Positions 36,022 to 44,331 of a stretch of 64,000 nt of DNA are shown piece by piece. The stretch's first letter is position 1. Each line of letters opens with the position of its first letter. Location: assembly GCF_001486505.1 (NCBI RefSeq), contig NZ_LN909066.1, forward strand, positions 1,096,452 to 1,160,451. Reading direction: 5' to 3'. The translations under genes were made by a program, and so were the position numbers. Below the pieces are notes generated by a model. It was not told the DNA's origin. It saw nothing but the letters and a program-made list of their open reading frames with translations, and did not search any database. Source of the stretch: Paenibacillus rubinfantis. GTDB lineage: Bacteria > Bacillota > Bacilli > Paenibacillales > Paenibacillaceae.

Positions 36022-36225
36022 ATGTATATATCAATTAAGAAGAGGGAGTATCTAAAGAATAGCACCGGTTCCTTAAAGGAACATTACAGAAACCTGAAGA
36101 TCAGCTTAAAATTTCATGTCCTAATCCTTTGCCGTCGCAGACCCAGCGGTCGTAGGCGATTCATGCTGGAAAAGTTTATCGTTTGCCGCCCAAAAGCCGA
36201 TACAAAATGAATAGGAGGTGACATG

Positions 36226-36405
36226 ATGGATATTGCAGCAGCGTCTGTAGCTATGAGCCAAAACGCGCTTTCTCAAGCCGTTGGCATCCGCGTGCTGAGC
36301 ATGGCCAAAAACCAGGCCGAAATCCAGGGTCAAAATATCGTGCAAATGATGTCGCAAAGCCAACCTCATCCGACGCTCGGAAAGCACTTGGATCTTAAAG
36401 TATAA
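36226..36405 (+). CDS. YjfB family small protein
   Basis: 59 residues of the YjfB-like putative motility family: MDIAAASVAMSQNALSQAVG, then a helix and KNQAEIQGQNIVQMM. GGAGGTGAC is 6 nt before the second of two ATGs (36226), which I prefer over 36223. Family members are often in the flagellar sigma-D regulon of Bacillus; I found no convincing sigma-D promoter here. Function unknown. It converges with the ASCH gene with only 3 bp between stops. Confidence 0.85.
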   Translation: MDIAAASVAMSQNALSQAVGIRVLSMAKNQAEIQGQNIVQMMSQSQPHPTLGKHLDLKV

Positions 36406-36408
36406 TGT

Positions 36409-36840
36409 TCAACAGTTCCATAAGCCTTGTTTGCCGAGGGCAGGAATCGGCTCCGCAAGCCGGCACAACTCGGTCAATTCCCAGGCGTACCGGCCCGGCG
36501 CGAAATCGCCGAACCGGTATTCCTGCCCTGCGGCTTCCAATCGCCGTTCCCCTTCGCCTAACCATGCGGTCTGTCCGTCGTTAAGCATTACCGGAAGGCA
36601 GTCATTCAACCGACAGACAGCTACGATTGCACCCATCGGCAAATACTCAGCAGACGTATAACCATGCGCCGCTAAAAGGGATCGAATCGGCTCCGTCTCG
36701 CAGGCCTTCCGATCCACCTGCTTGCCGGCATGAATGCCAAGCTCCCCGCGATAATTTGTTTTCCAGCTCCTCGTCTCCAACCGTTTGGCCCCAATCGCAA
36801 TCAACGTCGCCCATGGTTGCCGTATCGTGATGCATCGCAT
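36409..36840 (-). CDS. ASCH domain protein
   Basis: A 143-residue protein starting MRCITIRQPWATLIAIGAKR, the signature opening of ASCH domains (RQPW...IG.K..E.R.W), a PUA-like beta barrel believed to bind RNA. It continues with GELGIHAGKQ and GAIVAVCRL. The ATG at 36838-36840 follows GGGGGAG; longer in-frame readings have no start support. It lies 60 bp downstream of the patatin gene on the same strand and may be co-transcribed. Biological role unknown. Confidence 0.85.
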   Translation of the reverse strand: MRCITIRQPWATLIAIGAKRLETRSWKTNYRGELGIHAGKQVDRKACETEPIRSLLAAHGYTSAEYLPMGAIVAVCRLNDCLPVMLNDGQTAWLGEGERRLEAAGQEYRFGDFAPGRYAWELTELCRLAEPIPALGKQGLWNC

Positions 36841-36899
36841 GTGACTCCCCCAGTTTTGTTCTTCTTCTGATTCCAGTGTTAGAAATGAAGCCGCTGACT

Positions 36900-37697
36900 T
36901 CAAAGGAACCCCGGCTTCACCCGCCTTACCTCCGCCTTCAGCTCTTCCATCATGCACTCCGCCGCCTCCTCGCCCGCTTTGATGCAATCGGGCATTTTGG
37001 AGAAGTCAAACGCGGACACATGCCCGACATCTGGACGGATGACGATATCGGCCAACCGCAGGCTGGTATGCTTACGTTCGGCGGTCATCAGACTATAGGA
37101 GCGATATACAACCTCGATCATGTTGCGGGGCGGCTTTTTCTCGTGTTCTCGGGTAACGTCCACCGCAATAATCAACCCTACGTCCTTCCGCTTCAACTCC
37201 TGTACAGGCAAATTGTTCAGCACTCCGCCGTCGACTAGCACCTGATCCTCCCGCACCAACGGAGCAAATACCCCCGGAAACGCCGTCGTCGCCCGCAGCG
37301 CCGTCCCCAAATCACCGCGATCCAGGATGACCTGCTTGCCCTGCATCAAATCAACAGCTACCGCCTTAAACCGAATGGGAAAATCCTCAATCTTCAGCTC
37401 CTCTTTGCCATGCTGCCGGAGCAGCTCGTGAACGGCTTGGTAGATTTTATTCCCGCCGATCAGCCCTCTTTGGCGGATTCCCAAATCCATCAGCCGGTAT
37501 TTCGGTGTGTGGTACAGCAAGTCCTCAATGTCCCCCGCCGGAATACCCGCAGCATACAAGCCTCCGATCGCGCCGCCCATACTGGTGCCCACGATCGCAT
37601 CCACCGGGATGCCGTGCCGTTCGAACGCCTTCAACACGCCTAAGTGAGCGAGTCCCCGTACTGCCCCGCCGCCTAACACCAACCCCACTTTTTCCAT
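36900..37697 (-). CDS. Patatin-like phospholipase (RssA/YlbK type)
   Basis: A 265-residue lipid acyl hydrolase of the bacterial patatin family. It has oxyanion motif GGGAVRG (about 9-15), nucleophile Ser in GTSMGG (about 37-42) and catalytic Asp in LVDGGVLNNLPV. Similar single-domain proteins include Bacillus YlbK and E. coli RssA. The catalytic dyad is intact. In vivo substrate unknown. Confidence 0.93.
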   Translation of the reverse strand: MEKVGLVLGGGAVRGLAHLGVLKAFERHGIPVDAIVGTSMGGAIGGLYAAGIPAGDIEDLLYHTPKYRLMDLGIRQRGLIGGNKIYQAVHELLRQHGKEELKIEDFPIRFKAVAVDLMQGKQVILDRGDLGTALRATTAFPGVFAPLVREDQVLVDGGVLNNLPVQELKRKDVGLIIAVDVTREHEKKPPRNMIEVVYRSYSLMTAERKHTSLRLADIVIRPDVGHVSAFDFSKMPDCIKAGEEAAECMMEELKAEVRRVKPGFL

Positions 37698-37777
37698 GGC
37701 AATCTCCCCGTTTGTCGTCCTTTACTAAAAATACATATTCTTCAGCTTTGACCGAAGTTCCTCCTCTCCCAAACAAA

Positions 37778-37808
37778 GCCCCGAATCGATAAGATATCGA
37801 CCCGGGGC
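37778..37808 (-). terminator. Intrinsic terminator
   Basis: GCCCCG..TCGATA and TATCGA..CGGGGC form a long stem; the minus strand continues with TTTGTTTGGG. It lies after the copper amine oxidase-N/DUF3298 gene. Confidence 0.8.
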
Positions 37809-37831
37809 GAGCTAGAGCGCCTATAGAATTG

Positions 37832-38929
37832 TTATTGAAAAGCGGCGTAAGGAATGACGAATTCCGGTATCCCTGCCACATAAGGCGTATATTCATAGAG
37901 GGAAAAGTAAATGACAACCCCGTTCCGATTCAGGAAAAAGTCGCGATCCTCTTCAATCGATTCAAACGGGCTAATCAGCGCCAGCTCTCGTTCTTTGATT
38001 TCAGCCTTGATCTTGCTGTTGATAATCGATACATAATTTGCGTTGTTGTTTGTTACGTCATTTAAGGTCAACACATTGCCGGTCGACAAATCAAATGTGT
38101 ACGGAACGCGGAACGTAATCCCATGCGCTCCCCCAAGGTCTTGATAATAATCTACATAGAGACTTAACCGGCCTTTTTCGTTATACGTCACGGTGAAGCG
38201 CCCATCAAAACTAGGCTGACGCACCGACTCGTTTGGGTTCTTTTTGAGAATCTCGTTGTTTTCCTGAACGGCCGGACTCATTTCCTTCGCCGCTGCGGCA
38301 ATATACTTATCCGCTTCTTCCTTGAGGAAGGTGTTGATTTTCTGCTGAACCCCGCTATCGGCTAATCCGGAAAGGACCGGATAATAAGCGTGTAGCGATT
38401 TCCCGTCCCCGTCTGCCCCAATCTCCTTCGCGCTGATCTTCACGTCGTTCTCTTGAATGGCTTGAAGGGCAATGAGCTTCGTGGAGGAATCATAGCCAAC
38501 GTCATACCCCATTTTTTCGAGAATGAAGCGCAAGGGCAAATAGGTTGTGTGATCCTGAACGACTAACTCCGGTCCCCAAGTCGCCCAAAGAAGCTGATCA
38601 TTTAACTTAAAAGAGGAGGCATTCAGATCGATCTCCAACACCCGGTTTTTGCCGGTAACTTTCGCCACCTGTGTTGCATTATCAAAGTTGATGCCCAGCC
38701 CCAGCCCGTTGCTCAAATCACGCAAAGCGATATACGTCGTGCCGTTGAGATTGATGGTTTTGATCGTTTTCTTGGCCCCTTCGATGCTGAAGGGTTGAGG
38801 AGAAACTGTGTATTTCGCTTTAGCTGCGGCTTCCGCCTGCGGAACCGGCAACGATATAGCTAGAGGTGCGGCCAGTATGGCGGCAGCGAGGGTTAATTTC
38901 ATCCAAGTTCTGCTTTTACGTTGATTCAT
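37832..38929 (-). CDS. Copper amine oxidase N-terminal domain / DUF3298 (RsiV-like) protein
   Basis: A 365-residue secreted protein. Signal peptide about 1-35 ending QAEAAA, then a stalk-like copper amine oxidase N-terminal domain (INLNGTTYIALRDLSNGLGL, TYLPLRFILEKMGYDV; about 55-175), then an RsiV-like DUF3298 region (DLGGAHGITFRVPYTFDLSTGN and a C-terminus GVVIYFSLYEYTPYVAGIPE). In RsiV the DUF3298 part binds lysozyme; here there is no anti-sigma domain, so a sensor or cell-wall-binding role is inference. It has its own terminator and lies divergent to the SRAP gene across a repeat array. Confidence 0.87.
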   Translation of the reverse strand: MNQRKSRTWMKLTLAAAILAAPLAISLPVPQAEAAAKAKYTVSPQPFSIEGAKKTIKTINLNGTTYIALRDLSNGLGLGINFDNATQVAKVTGKNRVLEIDLNASSFKLNDQLLWATWGPELVVQDHTTYLPLRFILEKMGYDVGYDSSTKLIALQAIQENDVKISAKEIGADGDGKSLHAYYPVLSGLADSGVQQKINTFLKEEADKYIAAAAKEMSPAVQENNEILKKNPNESVRQPSFDGRFTVTYNEKGRLSLYVDYYQDLGGAHGITFRVPYTFDLSTGNVLTLNDVTNNNANYVSIINSKIKAEIKERELALISPFESIEEDRDFFLNRNGVVIYFSLYEYTPYVAGIPEFVIPYAAFQ

Positions 38930-39084
38930 GGTTATTAGTTCCTTTCGTTATGGTGTGGTTTGAAAGAACCGGAACTGATCATTATATCGGTTAAACGAAG
39001 CAGTAGGTGGAAAAGTTGCACACTGGTTTGGAAATTTGTTGCAGGAATGTGACGATGTAGATTAGCCCCGGCCGGAAGTTTGCG

Positions 39085-39268
39085 AGATGTAAAAGTACAG
39101 TTGAATTCCGCTAAAATCGGCTGATTTGCCTCCTTGAGATGTAAAAGTGCATTTGATCATCACCAAATACCGGGGAATCTACGTCAATAGGCCAAAATGA
39201 ACTGTACTTTTGCATTTAAGCAGCCCGAAAACTCACTTTTGGAGGAAATGAACTGCACTTTTACATCT
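39085..39268. repeat. Mirror-symmetric ~52-bp-period array (AGATGTAAAAGT type)
   Basis: AGATGTAAAAGTACAGTT at 39085-39102 and AGATGTAAAAGTGCATTT at 39137-39154 are direct copies 52 bp apart. AACTGTACTTTTGCATTT at 39200-39217 and AACTGCACTTTTACATCT at 39251-39268 are inverted copies 51 bp apart. Both nested pairs share the centre 39177. The array occupies the 465-bp divergent gap before the SRAP gene; nothing else is seen there. Confidence 0.88.
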
Positions 39269-39394
39269 GACTAACCTGATTAACATAAGAAAGGCGGCCA
39301 AACGGTGTAGGTGTATATCCATGGAACTGGTATGCCCGCAAACAAATCGATTACAATGGTGATAGATCAATCCAATACGATGGAGGGTACCCCC

Positions 39395-40075
39395 ATGTGC
39401 GGCCGTTTTACCATTACGCTTCCTTTGGACGAGCTGATCGTCAGGTATCTGATCTTTGAAAACCGGCTGGCGAAGTTCGCCCCGAATTACAACGTAGCAC
39501 CGATGCAGTTTATTCCCGCCGTCATTTCCGGCAAGGAGGGCCATCGGCTGGGCGAGTTGCGCTGGGGATTGGTGCCGTCTTGGGCCAAGGAGGACAAGAT
39601 CGGCGGCAGCATGATCAACGCCCGCGCCGAATCGCTCACGGAGAAGCCAGCATTTCGCAAGCTGCTGACGTCCCGGCGTTGCCTGATCCCTGCCGACGGT
39701 TTTTATGAATGGCAGCAGCGGGCCGGGGGCAAACAGCCTTTTCGGATCGTGATGAAGGACGGGGGCTTCTTCTCCTTTGCGGGCTTGTACGATATTTGGA
39801 GCGACCCGCAAGGAAACAAGCTGGCCACCTGCACCATCATCACCACGGAGCCCAATTCGCTGATGGCCGAGATCCATACTCGCATGCCCGCGATTCTACG
39901 TCCCGAGCATGAAGCTGAGTGGCTGGCCCGGGACAACGCAGACGCGCAGGCGCTGCTGAAGCTACTCCAACCCTACGAGAGCGCCAAAATGCGGGCTTAC
40001 CCGGTATCGACGGCCGTGGGAAACGTCAGGAACAATTCGAAGGAGCTGCTGGAGGAAGTCAAATCGTCCGGTTAA
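39395..40075 (+). CDS. SRAP (YedK/HMCES-like) abasic-site protein
   Basis: A 226-residue SOS response-associated peptidase. Family members form a covalent thiazolidine link between Cys2 and abasic sites in single-stranded DNA. Cys2 follows the initiator (MCGRFTI), and the Asn (NYNVAPMQ), Glu (PADGFYEW) and His (IHTRMPAIL) positions are present. ATG 39395 follows GGAGGG with a 7-nt spacer; the upstream extension would bury Cys2 and is rejected. Confidence 0.95.
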   Translation: MCGRFTITLPLDELIVRYLIFENRLAKFAPNYNVAPMQFIPAVISGKEGHRLGELRWGLVPSWAKEDKIGGSMINARAESLTEKPAFRKLLTSRRCLIPADGFYEWQQRAGGKQPFRIVMKDGGFFSFAGLYDIWSDPQGNKLATCTIITTEPNSLMAEIHTRMPAILRPEHEAEWLARDNADAQALLKLLQPYESAKMRAYPVSTAVGNVRNNSKELLEEVKSSG

Positions 40076-40097
40076 GCTCCTCTATCTCATATCTCCG

Positions 40098-40158
40098 AAA
40101 AAAAGGCTTCGCCTTTCCGCGCAAGGTTCCCCACCCTGCAAACGAAAAGTCGAAGCCC
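40098..40158. terminator. Terminator between convergent genes
   Basis: GGCTTCG near 40104 pairs with CGAAGCC near 40150, and a smaller AGGC-TTC-GCCT hairpin beside an A7 run gives a minus-strand stem followed by T7. Confidence 0.65.
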
Positions 40159-40166
40159 TCTTTGAT

Positions 40167-40445
40167 TCAACCCTGGTCTCCTGCCCATAACCCGCCGCCC
40201 GGCAGCGGGCAATTCCGCTCCTTTAACCAGGCAACGACCGGGATGATACACCCGCAGGCCGTGCAGGTCATCCCGTCCATCAGCTTGGGACAAGCTTCGC
40301 AAGTACGCAGCCGCTCCCGATACTGCGCCTCAGTTACTCGTCGTTCAGGCGCAAACGCCGTCGTCTGCAGCAAGCGCTGGATTTGCTCATCCGTGACCCG
40401 GTAGTCGTCCCGGCAGGCTTTGCATGAGGTATCTGCCATCGCCAT
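40167..40445 (-). CDS. Small zinc-ribbon-like protein (DUF6171 type)
   Basis: 92 residues with three Cys pairs: CKAC (about 8-11), CEAC (about 49-52) and CTACGC (about 61-66), the spacing of rubredoxin-like or zinc-ribbon knuckles. I associate this with the DUF6171 family from memory. Function unknown. The start lies 6 nt after the GH51 stop, with GAGGGG inside that gene, so it is probably translated from the same mRNA. Confidence 0.72.
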   Translation of the reverse strand: MAMADTSCKACRDDYRVTDEQIQRLLQTTAFAPERRVTEAQYRERLRTCEACPKLMDGMTCTACGCIIPVVAWLKERNCPLPGGGLWAGDQG

Positions 40446-40451
40446 CCGACG

Positions 40452-41948
40452 TTAGCCCCTCGCCACCAGTTCCAGCGTCGTTACCGACATGGCCGGCAGG
40501 TTGATGGTCAACATCCCGCCGCTCAGCTGAAACGACTCGAACGGCTGCGGCTTCACGGCCTCCGGCTGCACAAACGTATTATGGGCGTCGATCCGATCGC
40601 CTGTCAAAGTCGAACCCGTAATCGCCAGGCCGTTCCCTTCCAAGCCCCGAACGTCGATCACAACCTGTGCTTCCGCATGGTGCTGCAGGTTACAGAAGCT
40701 GAGATGGATCTTCCCTTGCGCATCGCGCGACGCCGTGGCGGTCACCGCAGGAATCTCTTCTTCGTCCAGCTTGTAACTGCCCATATCCAGTGAAAGATCC
40801 AGCAGCTCCGCATCCTGGTGAACCTTATACATGTCGAACACATGATACGTTGGCGTCAGAAGCATCTTCTCGCCTTCTGTCAGGATAACGGCCTGGAGCA
40901 CGTTGACGGTCTGGGCGATATTCGCCATGCGCACCCGCTGGTTATGTTTATGAAAAATATTCAGCGTCAGCCCGGCGACAAGCGCGTCGCGCATCGTATT
41001 TTGCTGATACAGGAATCCCGGGTTGGTTCCCGGCTCCACGTTGTACCAGGTCCCCCATTCATCCACGATCAACCCAACCCGGCCTTCCGGATCGTATTTA
41101 TCCATGATTGTGCGATGGCGGGTGATTAGTTCATCCATGTGAAGCGCCTTCTTCAGCGTGGTAAACCAGGCGCGCTCGTCGAACCCGGTCGCCGCACCTT
41201 TATCCTGCCAGTTATCGGTTGGCAGTGTGTAATAATGCAGCGTGATGGAATCCATAAACCGTCCGGCTTCCCGCATCAACACGTCCATCCAGTTGTAGTC
41301 ACCCGAGTTTGGCCCGCAGGCGATCCGGTGAATCCGGTTGTCGTCATAGTTGCGGACGTAGGTCTGATACCGGCGGTACTCGTCCGCATAATATTCCGGA
41401 CGCATATTGCCGCCGCAGCCCCAGTTCTCGTTCCCCACGCCAAAGTATGTGACTTTCCACGGCTCTTTGCGCCCATTTTCAGCCCGCAATTCAGCCATCG
41501 GCGATACGCCGCCGAAGGTAAGATACTCAACCCACTCCGACATCTCCTGTACCGTTCCGCTGCCAACGTTGCCATTGATGTAAGGCTCGCAGTCCAGTTG
41601 CCGGCAGAGCTCCATAAACTCATGCGTCCCGAAGTGGTTGTTCTCCACCACGCCGCCCCAATGGGTGTTGATCATCCGTTTGCGCGTTTCCTTGGGCCCG
41701 ATCCCATCCTTCCAGTGATATTCATCGGCAAAACAGCCCCCCGGCCAGCGCAGCACCGGAATCCGAATCTTCTTAAGCGCTTCCACAACATCGTTGCGAA
41801 TACCGTTTGTATTCGGGATTGGGGAATCCTCTCCCACCCAAATCCCTTCATAAATGCAGCGCCCCAAATGCTCAGAGAAATGCCCGTAAATGTTGCGGTT
41901 AATCGTTCCTTTGCCGGCATCGGCGTTTAGTACCCCTTGTAATGGCAT
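40452..41948 (-). CDS. abfA: Alpha-L-arabinofuranosidase, family GH51
   Basis: A 498-residue intracellular enzyme that releases terminal L-arabinofuranose from arabinan, arabinoxylan or their oligosaccharides. A (beta/alpha)8 barrel holds acid/base Glu174 in GVGNENWG and nucleophile Glu297 in IVDEWGTWY; a C-terminal beta domain follows. No signal peptide. Length typical. It is divergent from an ArsR-like regulator, with its own promoter and a dyad operator in the leader, so negative control by that regulator is likely (inference). Confidence 0.96.
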   Translation of the reverse strand: MPLQGVLNADAGKGTINRNIYGHFSEHLGRCIYEGIWVGEDSPIPNTNGIRNDVVEALKKIRIPVLRWPGGCFADEYHWKDGIGPKETRKRMINTHWGGVVENNHFGTHEFMELCRQLDCEPYINGNVGSGTVQEMSEWVEYLTFGGVSPMAELRAENGRKEPWKVTYFGVGNENWGCGGNMRPEYYADEYRRYQTYVRNYDDNRIHRIACGPNSGDYNWMDVLMREAGRFMDSITLHYYTLPTDNWQDKGAATGFDERAWFTTLKKALHMDELITRHRTIMDKYDPEGRVGLIVDEWGTWYNVEPGTNPGFLYQQNTMRDALVAGLTLNIFHKHNQRVRMANIAQTVNVLQAVILTEGEKMLLTPTYHVFDMYKVHQDAELLDLSLDMGSYKLDEEEIPAVTATASRDAQGKIHLSFCNLQHHAEAQVVIDVRGLEGNGLAITGSTLTGDRIDAHNTFVQPEAVKPQPFESFQLSGGMLTINLPAMSVTTLELVARG

Positions 41949-41967
41949 CTCGTAGTTTCACCCCTTA

Positions 41968-41986
41968 GTTAATATAAATATTAATC
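41968..41986. promoter_or_regulatory. Candidate operator 1 (AT-rich dyad) in abfA leader
   Basis: GTTAATATAAATATTAATC, a near-perfect dyad, lies about 20 bp before the abfA start and downstream of its promoter. It matches a second copy at 42092. Confidence 0.6.
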
Positions 41987-42005
41987 AAGTAACTATACCA
42001 CTAAT

Positions 42006-42035
42006 ATTATAGGCGGCATGGCGGCCATTCGTCAA
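42006..42035 (-). promoter_or_regulatory. Sigma-A-like promoter of abfA
   Basis: On the minus strand TTGACG (42030-42035), an 18-bp spacer and TATAAT (42006-42011) lie upstream of the GH51 gene. Confidence 0.65.
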
Positions 42036-42091
42036 ACGATTTTCATAAAGCCAGGGAAGCATGGTTATGCTTGTCAAACCCCGGACTTTTC

Positions 42092-42110
42092 GTTAATATA
42101 ATGATTAATT
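42092..42110. promoter_or_regulatory. Candidate operator 2 (AT-rich dyad) at the regulator promoter
   Basis: GTTAATATAATGATTAATT overlaps a TATAAT hexamer (42097-42102) just before the regulator start. It shares the half-sites GTTAATAT and ATTAAT with operator 1. Confidence 0.6.
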
Positions 42111-42135
42111 TTACTTCGGGTAAGGTGGGAGAACT

Positions 42136-43041
42136 TTGAAACTTGATCTAACTGAACAATCGCTGCCCGTATACGAAGCGCTGTCGAGTCCCGTTCGTCT
42201 GCGCATCCTGCGGCTGTTAGCCAACCGCCCGATGAACATTAAGGAATTGGCCGCCGCCGTCGGGTTATCCAGCGCGATCATGACCATGCACGTACGCAAG
42301 CTGTCCGAATGCGGGCTGGTCGCCACCCAAATGGCCCCCGGTAAAAGCGGCCTTCAGAAAATTTGCTCGCTCGCCGTCTTTGGCGCGGAAATTCTGTTTC
42401 CGTCGCAGGCAACAGCCGAACGTAAAAGCTATCGAGTCGAAATCCCGGTCGGGCATTACTCCGATTTTCACATCGAGCCGACCTGCGGAATCGCAACGAC
42501 CGGCAAGATCATCGGCAGCTTTGACGATCCCCGGTACTTCTGGGATCCGGAGCGGATTCATGCCGCGATTTTGTGGTTCGGCACGGGATTTATCGAATAC
42601 AAAACCCCCAATTACCTGCTGTCCAGCCAAGAGCCCGAGGAGCTGGTCTTTACGATGGAGATCGCATCCGAAGCCCCGGGAACCAAGGAGGATTATCCAT
42701 CCGATATTACGTTCACCTTGAATGGGAAACAGCTGGGCACCTGGACGAGTCCCGGCGACTACGGGGATCAGCTGGGCAAATATACCCCGGACTGGTGGCC
42801 GAGACAAGCGAATCAATATGGACTGTTAAAGCGGCTGCGGATAACGGCAGACGGGACATATATGGACGGGTTAAAAATGTCGGAGGTCACGCTTCGCGAC
42901 ATCGATATCCGGCAAAAGCAGTGGACGTTCCGCTTGTCCGTTGAACCGGATGCCCGCTATCCGGGCGGCTTAACCCTGTTTGGTAAAGGGTTTGGAAATT
43001 ACGGGGAACATCCAAGCGCGGAAGTGTTCTACGTGGAATAG
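42136..43041 (+). CDS. ArsR-type regulator with large C-terminal sensor domain
   Basis: 301 residues. The N-terminal 75 form an ArsR-like winged helix (LSSPVRLRILRLLANRPMNI, then ELAAAVGLSSAIMTMHVRKL). The remaining 220 are beta-rich (about 95-300) and may bind a sugar ligand. No metal-binding Cys motif is visible. The TTG start follows AGGTGGGAGA. Being divergent from the arabinofuranosidase with twin dyads between them, it is probably an arabinose-type sugar-responsive repressor of itself and abfA (inference). Confidence 0.82.
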   Translation: MKLDLTEQSLPVYEALSSPVRLRILRLLANRPMNIKELAAAVGLSSAIMTMHVRKLSECGLVATQMAPGKSGLQKICSLAVFGAEILFPSQATAERKSYRVEIPVGHYSDFHIEPTCGIATTGKIIGSFDDPRYFWDPERIHAAILWFGTGFIEYKTPNYLLSSQEPEELVFTMEIASEAPGTKEDYPSDITFTLNGKQLGTWTSPGDYGDQLGKYTPDWWPRQANQYGLLKRLRITADGTYMDGLKMSEVTLRDIDIRQKQWTFRLSVEPDARYPGGLTLFGKGFGNYGEHPSAEVFYVE

Positions 43042-43078
43042 AGTAGTAAGAGTAGGAGAAGCTATCGCCATAAAAATA

Positions 43079-43130
43079 GGGCTGCCCCAATGCCATCATC
43101 TATGGCCTTTGGGGCAGCCCCGTTTTTTTT
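43079..43130. terminator. Bidirectional terminator
   Basis: GGGCTGCCCCAA..GCCAT pairs with ATGGC..TTGGGGCAGCCC, with A5 on the left and T8 on the right. It lies between the convergent regulator and GH88 genes. Confidence 0.92.
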
Positions 43131-43136
43131 CGCGTG

Positions 43137-44321
43137 CTATTCCCAATACGTTGGTCCGCCCACCCTCAACCGGGCGAGGCCTTCCACGAAGAAATAGTCG
43201 CCGTAAATCAACGGCACGTCGATGTTGGTGCCCTGCGGATAATTGCTGGTCCCGTGCAGGATTAAGCCCTCCTCCACCGGGTCCTCCCAGGCACCGTAGT
43301 TCTCGTACAGCGACTTCAGGATGCGTTCGCCTCCTTCACGGTACTTCGCCGCAGACGCAGCCGCGACCGCACCAACATCTGCACCTGCGCTTGCACCGCC
43401 AAGCTTCTCCGCCAGCAGCAACAGGCCGCTGGCCGCACAGGAGCCGGCGGACGAGTCCCTCAGATCGCGCAGCTCTTCCGGCGCGCGGAAATCCCAAGCC
43501 GGCACGTGATCGTCCGGCAGCTGGCTAAGGAAGAAGTCCGCCACCCGCAACGCGGCGGACAGATACTCCGGCTTGCCGGTATGGTGGAAGCCTAACGTCA
43601 AGCCGTAAATCGCCCACGCTGCCCCGCGCGACCACGCCGACTCCGGCGCGTACCCCTGGCCACCCTGCGGCCCAACCCGCTCGCCCGTCTCCGGATCAAA
43701 TACCACGATATGATAAACCGAGCCGTCATCGCGGACAAAGTGATGGAGCACCGTATCCAAATGCGCTTCGGCGACATGCGCAAACCGCGGATCGCCGCTT
43801 TCGCGAGACGCCCAGAACAGCAATGGCAGGTTCATGCAGCAATCGATAATCGCCCACCCTTCGTTCCGCTCGCCTTCCTTCCATGGATTCCACGCCCGAA
43901 TGTAACGCCCCTTCAGGTTAAAGCGCGCCGCCAAATAGTTCGCCGCCTTCAGCGCCCGAATCCGCGAGGGTTCGCTCCCCGTCAGCTTATAAGCAGCGAT
44001 GCTGGTTAACGTCCACATAAACCCGAGGTCGTGGTCCAGCCGCACATAACCGTCCAGCACCTCGTCCAGTTTAGTCTCGCAGGCTTGTGCCAGCGCTTTT
44101 AATTCCTCCCGGCCGCTTCCCTCATACAACAACCATAACATTCCCGGCCAAAACCCCGCCGTCCACCAGGCCGGCTCAGCCAAATCATAAACCCCGCCCT
44201 GGCTGGCGTGCGGAAACCCCGAGCCGATGCGCGCTGTATTCCGCAGCGTTTTGTCCAGCGACTTCGCCCAGGCCTCTTCCACCCATACCCTTTCGTTCCC
44301 CATCTGAATTCGTTCCTCCAT
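43137..44321 (-). CDS. Unsaturated glucuronyl hydrolase, family GH88
   Basis: A 394-residue (alpha/alpha)6-barrel enzyme that hydrates the 4,5-unsaturated uronic acid left at the non-reducing end of oligosaccharides by polysaccharide lyases. The two key Asp of the family appear as Asp98 (DHDLGF) and Asp160 (WAIIDCC). No signal peptide, so it acts in the cytoplasm after import. ATG 44319-44321 lies after AGGAGCAGGAG and just past the stop of the heparinase-like gene. It is the last gene of the uptake and breakdown operon. Confidence 0.9.
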   Translation of the reverse strand: MEERIQMGNERVWVEEAWAKSLDKTLRNTARIGSGFPHASQGGVYDLAEPAWWTAGFWPGMLWLLYEGSGREELKALAQACETKLDEVLDGYVRLDHDLGFMWTLTSIAAYKLTGSEPSRIRALKAANYLAARFNLKGRYIRAWNPWKEGERNEGWAIIDCCMNLPLLFWASRESGDPRFAHVAEAHLDTVLHHFVRDDGSVYHIVVFDPETGERVGPQGGQGYAPESAWSRGAAWAIYGLTLGFHHTGKPEYLSAALRVADFFLSQLPDDHVPAWDFRAPEELRDLRDSSAGSCAASGLLLLAEKLGGASAGADVGAVAAASAAKYREGGERILKSLYENYGAWEDPVEEGLILHGTSNYPQGTNIDVPLIYGDYFFVEGLARLRVGGPTYWE

Positions 44322-44331
44322 TCTCCTGCTC

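Noticed and set aside
36022..36210. 62-codon open frame before yjfB
   Set aside because: It begins at the base of a terminator stem, has no ribosome binding site and a very basic composition.
36100..36225. Sigma-D (flagellar) promoter or cyclic di-GMP riboswitch before yjfB
   Set aside because: GCCGATAC resembles a sigma-D -10, but no TAAA at the right distance was found, and no riboswitch core matched.
10504..39268. CRISPR array interpretation of the 50-52-bp-period repeats
   Set aside because: The period is near CRISPR size, but copies are few, partly inverted, imperfect and without cas genes or unique spacers of phage type.
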